Shown here: positions 60,401 to 64,000 of the stretch, in pieces
Layout: each line of letters opens with the position of its first letter
Position numbering within the stretch: the stretch's first letter is position 1
Assembly (NCBI GenBank): GCA_023053685.1
Contig: JALIGW010000005.1
Location: forward strand, 36,327,980-36,391,979
Reading direction: 5' to 3'
Source: Diadophis punctatus similis
Taxonomy: Eukaryota; Chordata; Lepidosauria; Squamata; Dipsadidae
Length of the DNA: 64,000 bases
Position numbers and translations under genes: made by a program
Notes under the pieces: generated by a model
What the model was told of the DNA's origin: nothing
What the model saw: only the letters and a program-made list of their open reading frames with translations
The model's database searches: none

Positions 60401-61690
60401 TAATTGAAATTAGCCTCTCCCAGGCTGTTAGAAAAATAGTCTTCTTTAGCCCCCCCCCCAACTGAAGCTAGTGTATTCAGAAAATGAAGCTCCACTTTCC
60501 ACTGATAGGCTCCCCCTTTCTCACTCTGCAAATAGTCCTATCCTCAATTTTCATTAGTAAGAATGATAAGATGTAAATGTATTCTTGACATCTATTCTCT
60601 CCCTCAACCCCTTATCTATTATTTCTGTGTATATATAAGTTGTTTTTCAGCCTACTTTTCCTTTTTGTCATTTCTCTTTTTTATTTATTATTATTATTCT
60701 CATTTGTTATTTAAAGTCCCTCTTTTTGTCTCCTTTCTCCTGCTTCTGTTTCCCTTTCCCCCTTTCAGTGTCAAAAAAGCATGTATTGGAACCTTTCTTT
60801 ACCCTAAAAATTGCATTATACATGCTGTTCCATTGTTAGCCTCCAAGGACTGCTCATTGCTATTCCCTCAACACTGCTTAAATGCTACTTCCCTACTGAA
60901 TGGCATTTGCCCAATGATTGTTACTTTGCCCTTATTGCCATTTCACATTAACTATTAATGCATCCCACTGAGCCTTCATGAACTTTTTTCATGTTTTCAT
61001 TGCTATTCCCTCAGTACTGCTTATATTTGAAACACCATTTTCTTATTGAATGCTACTTCTCCAGTGACTAGTATTTTCTCTTTCATTCTCATTTGCCATT
61101 GAAATACTTTTATTATGTTTTCCCTCAATAAAAACAACTGCATTTTCTAAGTTTTATTTGGTCACCACTTTTGAGGTCCATATTTGGAAGGTAGAGTTAT
61201 TAAGTTCTCTTTGGACAAAAGATCTCACTTGTATACTAGTCTCTGCTAGATGATTCCCTACACAACAGAATGGCAAAGAATGCGCACAAGTTTGAATTCA
61301 TGACTAAATAATATTTCATGACCATTTCAGTTTATGTGAGGAAATAGCTATCTCACGGATACTACCCTGTTTGCAATATTACTACACAGTAGATGTCCAT
61401 GCATAAAAGTATTTCTTTATTGCTGGCCTTCCTGAAAGCCCTCAAACATTGGTTGGTCAATGAGCTTGGAGATTCCATGATGTTTTACTTTGTTGGCATT
61501 CTGCCACTTTTCTTTTTGTCTTGGTTTTGTTTAATTTAAATTATGTTTTTAATAGTTTTATCTACTTCGCTTTTATTCTGTATGCCATTTACTTTATTGC
61601 CACTATAAAGTGAAATCGGTGTCTATACAAGAATGTATATATAAGCAAAAGGTATTCATTTGTTGGGAAGACAATTTTAGAGTTTTGTAT
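57470..61690. other. Intron sequence, one weak tandem duplication
   Basis: No exon is recognised. At about 60857-61120 a unit starting TGCTATTCCCTCA is present twice in diverged form (60859 and 61002). C-runs occur near 59701 and 60452. Confidence 0.4.
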
Positions 61691-61696
61691 AATAAT

Positions 61697-61912
61697 GAGA
61701 GCCAGTTTGGTGTTATGATTAAGCATCAGGCTATAAATTGGGAGACTGTGAACTGTACTTCTGCCTTAGGACAAAGTCAGCTAGGTGACCTTTAACCAGT
61801 CACTCTCTCTCAATTCTAGGAAGAAGCTAATAGCAAATCATTACTAAGCAACTTGTTAAGGAAACTGTAGGGACTGCAGTTGCCAGAAGGCAACACTGAC
61901 TCAAAGGTGAGA
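61697..61912 (+). mobile_element. Sauria-type SINE
   Basis: The head GAGAGCCAGTTTGGTGTTAT (tRNA-derived A-box region) is followed by GGGAGACTGTGAACTGTACT, CAGTCACTCTCTCTCAATTC and the tail GACTGCAGTTGCCAGAAGGC. It has the complete layout of a Sauria SINE and ends near a short CA run. Confidence 0.8.
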
Positions 61913-61959
61913 GTGCACACACACACAAATTAATAATATGTCAAAAACAGATTTATAAT

Positions 61960-63475
61960 TTATGCTACAAAACATATTGTTCAAGTGAAACTTGTTGAAA
62001 AGGAAATCACAAATGCTGCAATTGAATTGAAAAAAAAAGGCAACTCTGCAGATATAGACAGATTAACTGGAAAAATGTTAAAATATGGATGTAGTTTACT
62101 TATGGAGTGACTATGAAATTCATTCAATGTATACTTAGATTGCATTTTTTCCTGATGATCAGAAATATGTCATTATTGTTTCCCATGCAGAAACATAGCA
62201 AAAGAAATGTAAAAAAATCTAACGAAAACTTGTAGAAAGCTGTTAAGCAATTCATCAGCTAAAAGAACTGACAATGAATAAAATAAGGAAGTGTGGTGAG
62301 GCATACTTGAGGTAGGGGAACATGGGCCAAATTTTTGCTCTTTACCAGGTCACTGAAAAATGTATAAATGTGAGACGGAAAATGTTGCCTTGTTTATTGA
62401 TTTAGTTGAAATTTATGATAAATATTTCCATATAGGAATGTTTTGTGTGAGACATAATTAAAGATTAGTTGCTGAATACATGAAAATAAACAGTGACAGT
62501 GCTTAGTGAGTTGTTCAAAACCATGCAGGGACTAAGACAAGGATGTGTATTGTCTCCTTGGTTGCTTAACATATATATTGAAACTGGTATAATGAATTCT
62601 TGTAGTGACATTAGAGGAATTTATTGATTGGAGATGTGAATGCATGTGTATTTTTGTACGCAGAAAATGCCATGTTGTTGGCTGAGAAATGAAATAAATT
62701 GCACAATAAAAATACATAAATTGTTGTAACATTAGAAATGTGTTGATTGAGAAAGTAAATGAATATAAATTTATATGGTGTTTGTGTATTGTGTTTGAAA
62801 TGGTGGATTGACTTTTTTTTGTCAAACTTAAGATAGAAAATGAAAGTACTAGGAAGATGATGTGAACAAATGCACGCTAAACATACATGGCAAAAAACTA
62901 GTGAAAATAGATGAAGTTATGTATCTTGGTAGAATATTTATTAAAAATAACACAGTGAATGCAGAACTTTTTCAACAGATAGACAAAAACAAAGTTAGTG
63001 GATAGTATATGATTTGTTTAAAAAAAGTTATTTGATCAAAAAGCAACAATATTAAAGAATGCTTTTGCTCACTTTGTTTTAAGGAAATTGCAATTGGGTA
63101 TATCAGGACAAATATATAAATTAAATGAAATGAAACTGGGTTAGGTTATTTAAAAAGAGATCATTTCAAGAATGAATGAATGATTATTGGCATACAGATA
63201 GAAGAGAAAAACAAATGACCCATGTAAAAAAAGCATGTTGAGGTGGTTTGGTCATGCAAAGACAGTGAATGAGGGTCAAGTAGCAGGAAAAAATTCTGAA
63301 GGAAGAGGGCACTGAGTGGAGGACTGAGCATCATTAGATAGAATTGATGAGATACTAAGAATGAGATAAGTGGGCATTTTAAAGGCAATGTGTAAAACAC
63401 TGTATGCATATGGTGGAAATGGTTTGGAAATATAGAAAGATGTGAAAAAGTACAGTGAATAATGTTGATATAAAC
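61960..63475 (+). pseudogene. Decayed non-LTR RT element
   Basis: A recognisable RT block at about 62520-62580 reads LRQGCVLSPWLLNIYIE. It is followed by broken RT palm sequence, a YLGR motif near 62925 and a C-terminal HFVLRKLQLGI-type stretch near 63070-63100. Stops and frame changes are frequent. The 5' and 3' ends are not clear. It is an old copy; the clade is unassigned. Confidence 0.5.
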
Positions 63476-63775
63476 TAGATTTTGTTATATTTTCTTTTTC
63501 TCCACTTCTGCTTTTATTTTGCTTACTATTTCTTCCTTTTAGTGCTTCATGCTGTGAAAATGAATAAAGCAATGGGCATGCGTATATGTTTAATATATTT
63601 GTATCCTGCCTTTCAACTAACAACTGAAAGGAGCCCAAATGGAAGTATTTCCTTATTTAATTCTCACCATAAAAATCCAGCAAAACATGATAGCTTGAGA
63701 AATAATGGCTGGTCCAATCTCTTTCACAATAAAGTGATGGTTTGAACCTCAGTCTCTCTAGCCAACTCCTTAATC

Positions 63776-64000
63776 CAGAGGTGGGTTTCAGCAGGTTCTG
63801 ACCAGTTCTGGAGAACTGGTAGCGGAAATTTTGAGTAGTTCGGAGAACCGGTAGCAAAAATTTTGAGTAGTTTGGAGAACCGGTAAATACCACCTCTGAC
63901 TGGCCCCGCCCCCATCTCTTCTCTGTCTCCCGAGTCCTAGCCGATCGGGAGGAAATGGGGATTTTGCAGTATCCTTGCCCTGAAGTGGGGTGGGAATGGA
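63776..64000. mobile_element. hAT-like element, left end, cut by window edge
   Basis: It starts CAGAGGTGGGTTTCAGCAGG, the same end as the element at 13096-13358. It contains two copies of an ATTTTGAGTAGTT(C/T)GGAGAACCGGTA unit (63827 and 63860), then GC-rich sequence with CCCCGCCCCCATCTC. The right end lies beyond the window. Confidence 0.7.

Overview
The window is eukaryotic, AT-rich, intron-dominated DNA, almost certainly from a squamate reptile and most likely a snake. The evidence is the repeat content: tRNA-derived SINEs ending in GCTATT or TTTA runs, a Sauria-type SINE, CR1 and L2-like LINEs, hAT foldback MITEs with 8-bp target duplications, and very long microsatellites. No bacterial-style operons, CRISPR arrays or rRNA genes are seen.

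The only host gene I can support runs on the minus strand: part of a SorCS-type VPS10-domain receptor, best matched to SORCS1. Seven consecutive exons (50404-50493, 49012-49191, 45507-45653, 44738-44840, 38308-38384, 38110-38201, 25972-26079) have GT/AG borders, keep one reading frame across all six junctions, and encode about 265 residues of the VPS10 beta-propeller, including several Asp-box motifs. The first and last exons of the gene lie outside the window. Everything else is intron.

Layout: 1-25.9 kb is one large intron with a 750-bp GC-rich giant palindrome (about 1682-2431), two old LINE fragments (4.4-5.5 kb; 6.2-8.9 kb with a nested SINE), CR1/SINE tails (9.5-9.8 kb), a hAT MITE (13.1 kb), a LINE at 20.5-21.7 kb and an L2-like LINE at 23.8-25.7 kb whose reverse transcriptase frame is open for 512 codons. 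The intron at 26.1-38.1 kb carries the most striking object: a full-length, 6.1-kb DIRS-type tyrosine-recombinase retrotransposon (27367-33449) with inverted ends, an internal complementary region, gag, RT/RNase H and tyrosine recombinase frames. Its gag and RT frames carry only three visible breaks. The same intron holds a tandem pair of hammerhead-ribozyme-like motifs (34.75-34.92 kb) and a near-perfect 136-bp foldback MITE at the boundary between two microsatellites. The 38.4-50.4 kb part has exons separated by LINE fragments, a deletion-derivative mariner (46838-47433) and a 271-bp DIRS-derived short element (49793-50063). The 50.5-64 kb part is intron with hAT MITEs, SINEs, a Penelope-like foldback segment and a decayed LINE.

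The mobile elements are parasites of the gene's introns and do not form a pathway with it. The DIRS element lies in the same transcriptional sense as the host gene and carries its own polyadenylation signal.
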